64,000 bases of DNA from Wuchereria bancrofti (GCA_005281725.1 SSBO01000007.1:3478402-3542401); one strand, 5' to 3'; counted from the stretch's first letter, positions 1-13,324 are shown. The notes: generated from the letters alone by a model not told the origin. A program made the numbers and translations.

Positions 1-70
1 CATGAGATGCCGCATATAATTCATTTTCAAACTAATAATTTAATAGCTCGGTTTTCAGATTCCAATTCAG

Positions 71-768
71 ATGAGCTTTCGGGAAAACCCTCATTTTCAA
101 GAAGCGGAAGAGCATATGTTGGAGCCAGTGATAAGGCTACCACTTGTTGATGCACTTCGGAGACTTTCATCAAAACAAGGTATTTGTTTTTTTAAGTGTG
201 ACGTACCAGCTTGATTATCTGACTTATAGAAAATATCATTTTGCTGGTGATCAAGAATAGAGTTCTTTTAAATTAATCAATGCTGTCCAAAACTGGCTTG
301 CCTTACAGACACACACTGTGGGTTTTTTGAATCGCAATATTTCCACTGCTTGGAAGCCTTTGGACAAAAGCTTGGTCGAAAATACTGTGATTTGGAGCGT
401 CGGGACTTCAATGAATGCATTACAAATTACAAACAAGTTTTTTTTTATTTCTGACAGTCTTGTAGGTCGATTTTGAAAATCCGACTTAAGATTTGAAGTG
501 TTTGAAAAATTTTTTCGTCTATAATGTCTTGTTCGTCAGTTTTAAGTTTGTCGTAAAACAGTATATTTATGTTGAATTTAAATTCGGTTTGCAAAAATAC
601 TGTCATTATTTTTTCCTTCATTTTGAGAAAAAACGTGCTGAATGGATCAGATTGCAATACAGACTGCATTGGGATACTAAAAAACATGGACCACTGCCAG
701 AAGGCGCAAAACTTGGTGAATGTCTTCCGGATTATTTCTCGCATAATCCTCCAGATGCTATTCAGTAA
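71..768 (+). CDS. nduf-5: NADH:ubiquinone oxidoreductase 15 kDa subunit (NDUFS5-like), CHCH protein
   Basis: Three exons, 71-179, 309-436 and 628-768, join in phase to give 125 residues. Residues 40-73 hold a twin CX9C (CHCH) motif: C40 and C50, then C63 and C73, each pair nine residues apart. The second block (CDLERRDFNEC) resembles the human NDUFS5 block (CKIEYDDFVEC), and the basic segment after it fits that family. NDUFS5 is an accessory subunit of respiratory complex I on the intermembrane-space side, imported and disulfide-folded there. The ATG lies directly after a splice acceptor (ttccaattcag), as in trans-spliced nematode messages. The third exon uses a weaker TTTTGAG acceptor. AATAAA at 915-920 is a plausible poly(A) signal. 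Other CX9C proteins are possible alternatives, but the spacing and flanks favour NDUFS5. Confidence 0.65.
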
Positions 769-1401
769 TAAGATTTTGTTTGTCATGTGAGGATTATTGA
801 TTTTTTTTAAAGAAATGTGATTGGTTCAACTGTGTTTCATATAGTATCATTAGCTTTTAGGTATATTAGGCATTTATTTAGTTCTTAATGTATGTAATTT
901 AAATTCTCGATAGAAATAAAATTGTTTGTTTCTCTGTACAAATTTTTAGAAATTTTTTTCACACCATTTGATATGCTTCATTTTTATCAATCTCAGAGAT
1001 ATTTTGCCCATTCTGTAAATACCATGTACGGCTCTAAATTGCCTTCCATTTAAAACTGTTCCCTTCCTTTGCTTTCCGCCACTAGTTATATATTATAATA
1101 AATAAAACATATATGAGTATGACTTCGTATCACATCAGATATTGGTTTCATTCAAACCTCATTTTTATCCAGCTCTGTCAAAACATTGAGAATTTCTCGG
1201 TGGCGGAAATTGTCAAAAGTTCTTGTATTTATGAGAATTGTGTTACTATATATATAGAGTTCTATTTATGTGCTAGTTTTTTAATATTTTGGAGATAGGT
1301 AATGGGCAAGATGAAAAGTATATACTCAGAATCTATTCGAGCAATCTATGGAAGGTTTTTGTTTATCTTAAGGACTGTGTTTCGAAATTTTTTCTACAGA
1401 A
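769..1401. other. Intergenic gap between the NDUFS5-like gene and DET1
   Basis: AT-rich spacer of about 630 bp. It contains the likely 3' UTR and poly(A) signal (915-920) of the upstream gene and, at its end, a splice acceptor (tttctacag) two bases before the DET1 ATG. I see no other gene in it. Confidence 0.6.
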
Positions 1402-4400
1402 ATGACATCTGGGGAAATGTATGGTTTGGAATGGTGCAGGCATAGACGAATACCGACTATTCATATGGCCAAAATGGTTCAAAGACGTGAACTTGGTAGC
1501 CGGAAACCAGGTAACTAAGCTTCATAGATGTTGCTATGTGTAATTTTACTGTACTGGTTAGTATTTGGAGTGCTGCAGTCTTTTAAGACTAACTGCAAAG
1601 CGACCATACTTCAGATGGTTCATACGATTATGTAAGTTTCATTTCTCATTTCTTCAGGAACGCATTTCTTTTATGGCGCGCGGCAATTTTATCAATGTTT
1701 TCATCCAAGTTGTAGTGTATCAGGAGTTGATAAGAAGAATTTAATCATTAGAAGGTTCTGTTTTTGCTAAATTTCTTGAATGAAATGGTAAGGAGTTGTA
1801 GTTGTAATCCATTTGTACTTTGTTGCAATGAGCTTGTAATTTATTGTAATGAACCAGTTGTTTTAATTGGAAGACTATTGTAAATACCAGGATCCTTCTA
1901 GGGGAAAAAAAAGAATAAAGCCCTCAAATTTTATTTCACATCTATAATGCACAAATTGGTCTCATAAAAATAAAGACGTTGGATTTTTTAAGCTTGAAAA
2001 ATATTCTTTGCAGATTTTCACCGGATGGACGTAATCTCGTTTGTTTTTCCTCAAACTGTCATAATTTGTATGTTTATGATTATCGTGGTTTCACAAATGC
2101 GTACAATAAACAACCGGAAACCATGTTTGAGGTGAATTTGCGTTTTGTAGATCATTAACTATTATCTCTAAGCAGTCATTTCACGTTGTTTCCTTATTTT
2201 GCCAGAGAAATATACAAAAGTTTTCGTTTTTAGTACTTAACATTTAGATAAGAAACGTGGGAACTTTTGATAAATCGTGTTTGCATTACATGACATGGTC
2301 ATTTTCAGAATATTCTTAACATACATTTTATGGGTCCAGTTTCTGATTTTTCTTGTTTATTTCAGTGTTGTACCGCATACCTTTGTTGCATTTGCCTTAT
2401 CTTGATCTTTCATCAAATAAATATTTCAATTTTTAGGGCGTTTTTTCGAAGCGTTTTATTGTAAATCTAGTAACTGATGAAGAAGAAGGAGCTGTTTTGA
2501 ACAAAGAATTCGTTTTTTTTACAGAAGATTGCCGTTATCTACTGGGTTTGCATTGACAAAGTTTCAAAAAACAAAAACTTTTGATCAAAGACTTTTTTCT
2601 ACTTAAGAAGTTGATTTGGAAATGTCATTTTAGTATTAACTATGAGAACGACATAGATACAGGTTATCAAATCTTCGAGTAGAAAATGCCTTAGTGAATT
2701 GCATTCGCTGCTTTATAGTTTTTCAATTTGTAATAAAGCTGGAAAGCAAATATTAACTCAAGCAGATATTATTTCCATACTAAAGTAGTATCGGCATGCG
2801 CGATCTGCTTTACTTGCAGTTGCTGCAGAATATCCTACATCGGAAAACGCTCTAAGATGGGATGATGTTTACCAGAATAACGAGTCACTTCCTCCGGTTT
2901 CAGTACAGGCACTCATAAATTATATTATTTATTGTATCGACATGAATGTTAGGTTTTCTACAAACTTCATACATGTTTGTCCATTTCTTTATTATAGTTA
3001 TCATAGAAATGAGAGATTCTGCATGAATTTTACACAATGTTTCTATCCCATGATAAAGACATATAGGCAAGTTGACAGTGAAATAATAGTAGAACTGCTA
3101 GTTTTTCTAAAGCTAAAATTGTTTTCTAGACAGGTGATATCTGTGACAAATATTATTTGGATGCTGACCGACTTTGGATATCACGTGGCGTAACTCTGGT
3201 GGGACACCTCCTCGCTATTCTTTCATTTCAACATCAAACAATTCATTTTTTGCATATTAACGAAGATACCGGTTATTTCACGTTGCTTGGCCACGTGGGA
3301 CGGTCAGTTTTGTTTCTTTGATCCTGAATTGAGTTCGTGGATCCAAATGAATGGTGAAAAATGGGATTTGGTGAATTATAAAGTGTAATAAAAGAATTAC
3401 TGAGATTATTGATTTTTCTTCTTTACTCTCCAGAACTTCCATTCTAACGAAGAAAGTATTTTTAAGTACGTATAGTGTAAATAAGGGCTAGTGATGATAA
3501 CCCAACTGCACTGAGTAACAAAGTCCATTATTACGTGTTTTGTTCATTTCAAAATATTTTATCTTTGTGCATATAGTATGAGAAGTATATCTGGGGAGAA
3601 TTCAAGAAATTTGAGATTTCCTTATACCAAGAGTTTTATCTAGATTTTTGAATTTTATTTCCTATGGTTTTCAGGTATTTATTTGCTGACGATGAGGATC
3701 TTGTAATGGCAGCTGAGAAAAGTCCAGATAGCCCTACCACTGATGTTGTTCTTAGTGGTAAGTTTTTATTTCACCGTTTAATTATCCTTTGAATCCTGAA
3801 ACAGTTAAGTGTTTTTTTTTTTTTTTTTAATATTTTGCTTTGAATATTTTATTAAGTCCTTATGGCTCAAATTTCATCATTTGATAGTTTTTGAAAAACT
3901 GAATAATATGGTAGGAATCACTGTACAGTTTCTCGTGCTCTTTAAAAAGATACGAATTTCAGTAATGTTCAGCATCTCATGCATTGTGTGCATCGCCTAT
4001 TAATAGGATGCAATTTACTGGCATTTGCACATAGACATATTAATAAAGATTATGATCTATCAGCAGTTTTCACAATTCCGTTTAACCTATTCAACAGTTG
4101 TGTTGCAGTGCTTTGATCTGACGTATTATTTTTTTTTGGAAAGCTAACAGTCTATGAAGATCCGTCGTTCTTTATCTGTTATCTATTTGGGATGTTTAGA
4201 TAGCTTTCGTGATGAAATAAATAAACATAAAATGTAGTTGTTTATTTGGTAGCAGTTTTTCTGTCTCTGAATTTGAATATAAAAATTGGGAAATTTATAG
4301 GAATAAAGCAACGAATTTTGACATACCTTTACCATCGATGTACAGATTCAACTCAAGTTGACAATTTTTTACATACTTTCGCACAGTTTCGATCGCTAAG

Positions 4401-6068
4401 AATGTGGCAAATGCAACTGGTCACTCCAAGTATTATATTGATCCGTTTTGTGAACGAAGGTACCAGCTTCGTGAATCTAAATCCTTTGGTCTCAGCTATG
4501 TTATCACAAAAACAAATTTTTTTCAAATTTGATTATGCTTTTTCTATAATATTTCATGTAGAGGCGTTTGCTGCGACCCCAGGAATTGGCAGCTATCCGT
4601 TATTACTCGTGCTGATGGACTGGCAAAGAGGTGATGTCCTGGGTGCATTCGATCGCTATTCAACGAATTTTTTGAAGTTGATAGAAAAATGTCAAGAAGA
4701 ACTGAAGTATGCTCATGTTTCATCGAATCGTTTTCCTTGCAGCATTCAGCATTGTCAGCAAGCGTTGGTGACCTACCAGCGTATGAAAGATGCACTTACT
4801 GACGCTCGAGGAGGTTAATCATGATGAATTTATTTTTTCCAGTTGGATTTTGCTTCGTGATTTATTATTATGCGTGATTTATTATCATTTAAAGAGCCAA
4901 TTACAATATGTATATAAACTTTATAGAACATTCAAAGAAATTTAGATCGACTGATAACCTGGCTGAGATATGAATTAAATAGCACTTTGAGAATATGTTT
5001 ATGTGTATGCATGTATCAAATATTGCTGATATCATAGCTGATCTGGTGCCGGTTCTTTTACGATTGTTGAATAGGTTATTGATCGCAGTACCACAGAAAG
5101 ACATTTCACTTTTTAGTAAAACAAATGTTCGTATATATATATTAACATAATTAACCGAAAATAAATTTATAATGTTAAAAGGTATTCATACATTTTATGT
5201 TTCATCAGTTGGAAATGTTAATTACAGGGTCTGACAGGGAAACACGCAGACGTATTATATGTCAGTTGCCTTATTCATTCAGTTATATTCCTGTAGAAAC
5301 TCCATATTTGGATCCATCAATGTTTCGCTTTGATGATCGACTGATAACACTTATTGAACGTACCAAATTATCGGACAGTGAAGTGATTAGGTTAGAGTTT
5401 TCCACTTTCTATTATTTCAATTTCTTGGTGTCTGTTAGAAGAGTCGAGATCTGTTCAGATTTCAGTTAACGTTTTATTTAGTGGAGCTACGAAGTTTAAG
5501 CATAACTTGAATGGTTTTATCTTATGACGACGGATAAAATTTCGTCTTTTTTTTTTTAACATATTGCCGACTTTTCTCCTGAAAATGTTATAAATAAAAC
5601 GATCTCGCTTATTTCCTCAATGCACAACTTTTTTAGATAAGTTTGTAACGTGCCATTCAGATTTCAATTAACGTATTATTTAGTAGAGTCCCATTTTTAA
5701 ATTCTGTTATTAGGATGTTGAAATTTTTTGTAAATATTTTTGATGGGCTTGTCAAAGATTAGTTTTATAATTTTCAGAGATGAGTTCTTTCAGAGATTGA
5801 AAGACTGGACAAATACAATTTTAAGGACTGCAGATATTACTATGGAAGTACTTCTTAGTTTGGAAATTGCCAATGCAATTTTAGTTTCAGATTTTTCTCT
5901 CGTCTGACGTGTTTGCCATTGTTTGAAATGAACCTCAATCAAGGTCGTTTTGTCCAGCTTCTTTTTCATCCAACAGATCCTTTCGCTATTTCAATTGATC
6001 GCACACGTGGATTTGGCACAGCTACTTTCCATTTACCACCATTTATTACACCAGACAATCCAGCATGA
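1402..6068 (+). CDS. det1: DET1 homolog (DDB1- and CUL4-associated ubiquitin ligase component)
   Basis: Eleven exons join in phase to 525 residues (human DET1 is 550): 1402-1510, 1658-1754, 2014-2131, 2437-2545, 2820-2947, 3130-3302, 3675-3757, 4301-4470, 4564-4813, 5228-5390 and 5891-6068. Recognisable DET1 blocks run in order: FSPDGRNLVCFSS near residue 70, NKEFVFFTEDCRYLL, IDMNTGDICDKYYLD, LLAILSFQHQTIHFLHI, FAQFRSLRMWQMQL, YLDPSMFRFDDRL, and LLFHPTDPFAISIDRT near the C-terminus. In other animals and plants DET1 joins DDB1, CUL4A and COP1 in a ligase that degrades c-Jun/ETS-type transcription factors. The open frame across 4471-4563 is best read as a short in-phase intron, because removing it restores the family spacing. 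The first ATG follows an acceptor by two bases. AATAAA at 6415-6420 may end the message. Confidence 0.9.
5454..5688. repeat. Diverged 33-bp direct repeat pair in DET1 intron 10
   Basis: A stretch beginning TTCAGATTTCA at 5454 (through the TTTAGTGGAG around 5486) recurs with a few mismatches at 5656-5688. The copies lie about 200 bp apart and probably reflect a small old segmental duplication inside the intron. No coding role is apparent. Confidence 0.45.
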
Positions 6069-6635
6069 GTAATCCAACTATTCCAAAGTTGAATCACCGC
6101 TAATTGTCTTCTGAATATGCTCACAGCTTTTTTTTGCGTATTTCAGCAATTGTATATATGTTTTGTCATTGTTAATTGTTACTAGTGTTCAATTCATCTT
6201 TTCGATCTCCGACATTATGTCATCATTATTGGAAGTGTGTCAGTAAACTATTAAATTCCATTTCAATTTTCCTCATTTTTAATGAATTTAAGTTGTTTAA
6301 TAAGCCATCAGATTTACTGAGGATTTTTATTAGAAGTGAGTCTTAGGCTATTCATGCGTAATTTAGCTTAGGGGTAGTTAAACTGTGGTTTGGAATAGAT
6401 AGTTGTGGAAGGAGAATAAAGTCTTATTCTCTGATGTTTTAAGAGATCGATATTAAGTTTATCACAGCAAAATATTCTCTAAGGAGGGAATGAAGAGGAT
6501 CAGCTGCCTTTCCCATCTTGTGCTGACGTTTAGGATGTCAGAATTACAAAGTGCTTATTTCCATTCAACTCCTTTACTCCTCTCAGGCAGAAAATTCAGC
6601 AGCAACTTAAGAGTCATTAATTTTGGAAGCAAAGA
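6069..6635. other. Intergenic gap between DET1 and the Ras-like gene
   Basis: AT-rich spacer of about 570 bp holding the DET1 3' UTR, with an AATAAA at 6415-6420. I see no other feature in it. Confidence 0.5.
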
Positions 6636-8709
6636 ATGATGTGCTCATCAGTTACTGAAATGCATGTCGCTTTGATTGGGATGACGGGTTGTGGAAAATC
6701 AGGTGAGTGTTGTATTATTTGTGATTTTGCAAGGAATACTTTGATTTAATCATTACCGCAAGCACTATTATAGTTAGTACATCCTAGACTTTTGTAGAAT
6801 TTTTGTTATTTAAAGAAAGAACGTAGTTTTAAAGAAAGTAGTAGTAATAAAGCCCTTTCTCGTCTTCATAGATGATTTTTTTTTTTGATATTTTATACTC
6901 ACTTCTTTACTGATTATTCAAGATGACAATGTTTGTCATCGATTAAAAAACTAACTTTTCCACGAGTTTTTCTAGCCATTTCTTTCAATAACCTGTACTT
7001 AATAAAATGAATCCGACTTGTCTTTCAAAATTTTAATTAGTGTCACCTTTTCTTTATCTTGTAGACGCCAGTACTATATTTGCTTAATTTATAAACATTT
7101 CATTATTACCATTCTTACTTTGCAGCTTTGGCAGTGAAATATATAGCGCGTCGGTTCATTGGCGATTATGACCCAAACCTTGGTTTGTTTTTTCACAGAT
7201 TTGATATATGTGGTTTCAAGATTTCATTTCTCCTGCACTCTAACCATCAATGATGGGAAGACTTTGACTTTTGATGCGAGCGTTTAAGTGTCTATTTTTC
7301 CCATACAAATCAAAGAATTATTCATATATACTCTAAAATCATATCATATTTGAATTTTTAAATTATCAGAAGATACATACTGTCGTCAAGATATTTTACT
7401 CTCACAACCGATTGTCGTATGTTTGATGGATACAGTGGATGGTTCAGGACGAGATACAATGCGTTACCTTTCGTGGGCTGATGTTTACATTATTGTTAGT
7501 TCTCTCAAAATAGAAACATTAAAAAATAAAGTCTACCTATTGATTTGTCCAGATTGATTTTATGCTTTTTGAAATGGCCATTATTTTTACCAATTTTTAA
7601 TACAGAAAGATTTCCTAATCTAACTTTTACAAATGATTATTTCCATATTTTGAAAGATTGGTTGATTAACGATAATTAATTCATGAAAGGAAACACTATC
7701 ACTTTTACTGGATGAAACTCAATGACTTTATAAAACTCTTTTGATTCTCTGTGAAGTTTCCCTCATTATATTAAGAGGCAATATATTTTGCACGATTCGG
7801 GCAAAAAATTCTAGATTCTTTCAAGTATTTCTAAAAAACATAAGTTTACCATTTGAGGTATATGATATAACATCACAATTGTCTCTACAATATGCGGAAT
7901 CAACAATGCAACAAATTGCAGCCCATGAACATCATCTTTGTTCGCGACAACATAAATGCTTACTTGTAGGGAATAAGACTGATCTTGAACGCTACCGGTA
8001 AGTACTTAAAAAAATGTTTTTCAAAATTGAAGTCCATAAAGAACTTTATGTAGATCTTGTTAGGTGTAAGATACCTGACTAGCACTTGCTGTATTTTATG
8101 ATTTTCCTTAAGATATTCAATATTTTTTCGAAAGCGTTTAATTTTTACGTTCTTGAGGGTCTGGATTCAAAAAAAAAAATTTCTCTGGATCCAAAAATTT
8201 TAGACTGAAAGTTCCAGTATTAGAAATTTTTCCAGAACACCACATTACTCATTAATGTTTTTCAGTTTTTGCGTTTTAGCATTCCTTCACCACGTTGCTC
8301 ATTATCGTTTTTGCAGTTTTTTGAGGGTATGTCAAAGGAATCAAGCTGTAATCATCGATACCACATAGACTGACGAGAATTTTATTCTTCTGTGAAAGAA
8401 AAAAACCAGAGAAGCAAGCTAATAAAAGTGTAAAAAGATTTGTTAGTTTTGATCGTTACATAGAATATTTCTATATTGAAGATTAGCTTCGGTTCTAGGC
8501 AGGTAAGTGAATCAGATGGTGAAAAGTTAGCGAAACGATTTGGCGTAATGTTTGGCGAAGTCTCAGCTGTAGATGAATGGGAACGAGTTGCTGCGCTTTT
8601 CAGACGTCCAATCACTATACTCTTAACTGATCGTTCCAAAAGACGCAGTCCATCTCCACGACTTTGTTCCTCGGATTCTGAAATCGCTTCCTCGGGTAAA
8701 CTTCCGTAA
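6636..8709 (+). CDS. Ras-like small GTPase of the RERG/RASL type with altered switch residues
   Basis: Five exons, 6636-6702, 7126-7182, 7370-7494, 7858-7997 and 8499-8709, give 199 residues, the same length as human RERG. Seen directly: P-loop GMTGCGKS at 15-22, switch I YDPNLEDTY at 37-45, VYDIT at 84-88, NKTD at 122-125 and SA at 152-153, so guanine-nucleotide binding motifs are intact. RERG/RASL proteins are Ras relatives that lack a CAAX box, and this one also ends without one (SSGKLP). Two features are odd. The invariant switch I threonine (Ras T35) is N40. The Ras D57-TAGQ motif reads D62-T-V-D-G, so Gly60 and Gln61 equivalents are lost. The downstream effector is unknown. The fourth exon uses an ATTTGAG acceptor. 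Membership of the Ras superfamily is certain; the subfamily is an inference. Confidence 0.85.
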
Positions 8710-10439
8710 TATTCAATATTGTAAATATTGCTTGTCTGAACATATATTTCGAAGGAAAGGATAGTATTGGTTGAGCAAGTATATCAGAAAAGTGATGAGT
8801 TGTATCTTTTAGTAAAATTGCGTACGAATGACTTTATTTCAACTATCAGCTGAAAGCACAGTGCATTAGCCTTGCTGATTTATTATTTCGGGAAATATGT
8901 ATGATAATATTTCTTATCACTCTATTCTTTTTTGTGTAAAGAGTGGAGCTCCACATGCAAACTTCTTTTGCTAAATTTCATGTGGTTGAGAGTAGGGCGT
9001 CATAATTGGTGACAGTAGTAGAGAATAGAATGACGATTCGTTTTGTTCTAGTTCCTTTTTTTGCGCAACTATTTTGAAAAAAATGGTTTTCAGTGAATAA
9101 AAGTGCTTTCTCAATGAAGAGTTCTGGCCGTTCCAGTACATTTGGTCTTTGTTCGAAGAGCCCGAAAGGTGTTGACTTGGTCAAAATGTCCTCATCAAAG
9201 AAAAGTGGCCATAAACTGTTGAAACTTTTCCATAACTGACATTGTTGTATTTTTTCTAGAAGATTTTCGAGTCGTTTGTTAAGAGCAGAGGGAACAAATC
9301 ATCATCTATTTTACTGATAAAGGAGCTTCGCTGATAAAAAATCTCACGCAAGAAAATGGATAAAATTAGAAATCAGCGATATGAATAAATAATTTTAATT
9401 ACATTCTCTAGTTTCTTGACTCATTGTTTTCTTTTCCCTTCTAATATTCTAATGTTTAGCCGTTTTCTCTATTCACTAAATTCCAACCTATTACCACTTT
9501 CACTAATAACGTATAGAAACAGTTGGGTCCTCAAAACAGAATCGCCAGAAACACTAGAACAATGCATTTTCAGTACATAACCCTTTTTTTCCTTTTACTT
9601 TCTCAGCTTGTATTATACAAAAAGGATGGAAGGATTTTTTGTGAACTTCATTTTAGAAACCAGATTTAATAATTAATGCGAGTTAATTCTTTGAACACTG
9701 CTCGTGTTTGTAATGTTTATCACAGCTATGTGTTTTTCTACTTCTACTTACTCGCATGGGACTCTGCATTTTCATCATGTTACACCGTTTATTGATTTCT
9801 AGCTGTCATGCAAGGTTAAATTTAAGAGTGACACAGATTTATAGGTGTTATCTATCTAATTCCTTACAAGTTTTCTCATTTTTGGGCCTAGAAAGGGAGG
9901 AATTCCCATAATCTCTTACCCTGTTAAGAGTGAAATATTTGATTTTAATTGACCACTATAATTGTTTTAACCTCATTCAAAGCGATCTTTGCATCATTTA
10001 ATGTACGTAGGACACGTTGTCTTGATATGTATTCCTTTTTTGCAAATAATACAATATAAACGCTAATACAATATAAAAGTTTGCTTCATTTGTGATTTGT
10101 TTCAGAACTCTGATTAAGTCTTTTCCTGTGTTAATGTAGTGGTTTTACCTTCTTTTTGGTTTCAGTGATTCAGGCAAATCACGAGCTACTGTATTTTTAT
10201 GAACTATTCACTAATAGTTCGATGTTAGAAACTATCGTGTGCATAATGTTTTCTAAAAATTGATATCTTACGTTTCTATGTGTCAAACATCTTTTCATGT
10301 AAACGGTGAAGTGACTAGCATTGGAAAATGATGAACTATACATAGTAAGGCTTCGCAAACATACAACCTTTTTTACGCGTACAGTTTATTACGACTTGTT
10401 AGCAAAAGAGCGAAACTGTGTTGTCACTACAAATACGAG
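8710..10439. other. 1.7-kb intergenic region upstream of spartin
   Basis: AT-rich sequence without a convincing gene. Short frames such as 8978-9184 (minus) and 10321-10557 (plus) lack homology or exon-like character. The interval probably carries the 3' UTR of the Ras-like gene and the promoter or outron of spartin. Confidence 0.5.
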
Positions 10440-13324
10440 ATGGCAACAAATATTAACATCAGTGAACTGTATTTTGAAGCATGTGCTTGCATGGAACAAG
10501 GTCTTTGTTATGATGAAATCAATGATACTGTTAGTTTTGTTTATTTGTATTGCTTGATGAAGAAATAACGAATTCAGAAGGAGGGGGGAACTTTTCACCT
10601 GAAAAACTATCATTTAAGAATTATTAAGTTTTGGAAATGAATTTCAGGAAAATGCACTGGCATTTTATGACCGAAGTTTGTTACTCATAAAAGAAGCGGC
10701 GAAGGAAAAGAACTGCAAGAGTAGTGATATGTATAAAATAGCGATGGAAGGTAAGGATCGAGTGGAAGCAAGAATGAAGGATTTAAAGGCGAATAAGAAA
10801 AGACAGAAACAGGTCAAAGATGTAACATCTGACACCAAAAAAACAAAAGTGGGGAGTGAAGAGGTCTTTTTTTACGACTCTTTTCAATGATTTCATGATG
10901 CGAACTTTTCTGATTACTCTTTGGAAAACAAAGATTCTTAAGCTAGATAATTAATTTGCACAAATGTTTAGTTTTGGAAAAAGGAATTTAAAAAGCAAAT
11001 CGAACCAGTGCACACTATAGAGGCTGAGTTGGTATATTATATACCAAATGGAGTACAGCTTTTCATCATTGAGGTGAATTGAAGCTTTTGTTATTTGTAA
11101 ACTTGTGGGAAGATGATTATTGTCTTTAGAAGTTTGTATTAAGTGTGGCGATATTTTTATATTAATTCTTTACAGTTTCCCGGAAGCCTAAACCTGTTCA
11201 TTTTCAGAATGAAACCACTTCAGTCCCAACTGCTCCTTCTTCTCTAGAGATTTTTCGCTTTCCCTCAGGTCAACAAAAACTAGAAACTATCCAGATAGAA
11301 GCATTTATGCAGGTATGTCTTGTCTTCAGCTATGGGAGGCTGAAAATTGAAGTTTTAATTTTTTGAAAAAACAAATCCACTGGTTTATGGGGAGATTTCT
11401 AATTAAATTCGAAGATTTTCGATCTCTGTTCTTTTGTAACCAAAAAGATATCATATGCAAATAAAATATGGAATGTAAAGTCACTTTAAGCAGATAAGAC
11501 ATTTCATATCCCAGATTTTTGGAATCGTGAGTTACAGGTTTTGGCTTAAAATTGGGAATGCAAGGATTCGTTGAAAGAATTTTCGACCATTTGTTGCGTT
11601 GCATTCCTTCATGATAGAGTCACGAATTATAATTTCTGTATGATTTCAGGTGGGTCCGTGGTCATATCCACTGGTTCATGGGAAGACACCAGTTTTGAAA
11701 AATGATTTTGGCGCATACATAGTGCCAAATCCAACTCCAGAGCATCCAGGTTATACCCATTAGATTTATGGTAGAATTTAATTTCCCTGAGCTTTTAAAT
11801 TTTGACATAACTTTAATTTTTATGCTATTAATATTATTGCAGATATGTTTGTTGGGATCATGTTACCTAAAAATTTCGATATTAAGGATAAAGAAGATTT
11901 CCACTCAATTTTAATACATTATACTGAGATACGAACCCAGGAATTGTCTCTCCAAATGAGTAAAGAAGAAAGAGAGCATCTTAGTCAGAAAATTGGCGAT
12001 TTTTTGCTGAGAGGTCATTTTTTCTCACATGGGTTTTTTCTTTAAAAGAAAAAATTTTAAACATATAATTTGAATAAAATACTTGAAATTCTATTACCAA
12101 AAAAATGAAATTCTGTTTTAAAATTTTATTTTGACGAAATCTCATGCAGGTGGTGATTACTTGGCGACAAATATAAACTATGTTGTCCAGAAAACATCCA
12201 AAATTGTGTCTGACAAATCAGCACGAATTCGCTCTTCACTTGTACCAGATCAAGAACCGATGCAAATAAATGCAAGCATCAGATTCGGTATACATTATGT
12301 CCACAAGGGTAGCAAAATGGTCGCGAAGTGCACAAAATATTTATGTAAGTTTTTTACTTCCGTAACTCTTAAAGTTATACATAGTCAATAGGCTAAGTAA
12401 TTAACATATTTCCCAGAAGAAAGAATTGCAGTTCCTTCGTTTGAGGATTAAGTTTTTACAAATGATAAGCTTTCATTAGTAGTTTGAAAATTTGCATGAT
12501 GAGTGGCTTAATATGTTCTGGGTTTTTTTAATCTATATAGATGTTAGAGTAATCAGTTTATTTGCAATCTTTTTATGATGAAAAGAGAAGGTAGCAGATA
12601 ACTGTGGGTAGTCGAAATTTCATTTGCTTCAGTTAAACATTATTGAAGAATGCTGCAATTAGCTTTATTTATTCTGTAGTTCTTGTGTAATGGTATTATT
12701 CAATTTAAATATTTTTTAATATAATACTTTAATATAATAATTTGTCATTTAGTGGATAAAGTTGGGGATATGGGTATATCAGTTGGAAGAAGTTTAGCGT
12801 CTGGTGCAGAAAAACACGTCGCTGGTGGTGAAAGTGGTATTGTTCATAGCACATTTTATGTACTGGGGAGTGGTATTACCAGTGCAAGCACAGTATGGAT
12901 TGCTCTCGAAAATGCCTCCAAGGCAATGGCTAAAAATATCGCTGATGAAACGGTCGATACTGTGAAGCACAAGTAAATTTTCATACCACTGAGTAATGCA
13001 CACTCTGGAATTTTATGTTAAGTAAACTTTTTAAAATAAACATCGTTATTATCTACTACTTATTGAAACTAATAGTTTCCTTAATATTCCAGTTTTATTC
13101 AGATCTGAATTTTCAGATGGGGTAATCAAGCTTCGATAATAACACATGAAGCGTTATACGCAACTGGTCACACTTCCTTGGCTGCTTTGCAGCTTTGGGA
13201 TCTTGGCCCACGATCCATCGCCGGTCGTGCGGCTCGTAAAGCAGGCACACAATTTGTTACTGATTTATATAAGAAGAAGTCAACCCAACATCTGGAAGAT
13301 ATGAAGAAGAGAGATGTTCAGTAA
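10440..13324 (+). CDS. spart: Spartin homolog (MIT domain plus senescence domain)
   Basis: Nine exons join in phase to 468 residues: 10440-10529, 10648-10863, 10972-11073, 11208-11312, 11650-11749, 11843-12013, 12150-12344, 12753-12972 and 13117-13324. The first two exons encode an MIT-type helical hairpin (about residues 5-80, with KDRVEARMKDLK). A central block around residue 125 reads YYIPNGVQLFII, followed by WSYPLVHGKTPVLKNDFGAY, both typical of spartin. The Gly/Ala-rich C-terminal half (about 200-460; HEALYATGHTSLAALQLWDL) is the plant-related senescence domain. Human spartin (SPG20, 666 residues; Troyer syndrome) binds ESCRT-III through MIT and works at lipid droplets, endosomes and cytokinesis. 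This version is shorter in the linker. The start is the first ATG in frame with the MIT domain. AATAAA at 13830-13835 may end the transcript. Confidence 0.88.

Noticed and set aside
1867..1880. miR-7-like sequence in DET1 intron 2
   Set aside because: Only a partial seed match (TTGGAAGACTATTG) and no hairpin around it.
4471..4563. In-frame coding across 4246-4818 as one exon
   Set aside because: The open stretch has GT and AG ends in phase, and its removal restores DET1 spacing, so an intron is more likely.
5779..5890. Possible extra DET1 exon after a TTTTCAG acceptor
   Set aside because: Including it ends the protein at a TGA soon after and breaks the match to DET1. Joining 5390 to 5891 restores the family sequence.
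11469..11480. miR-1-like seed TGGAATGTAAAG in a spartin intron
   Set aside because: The match ends after 12 bases and no pairing arm is visible nearby.
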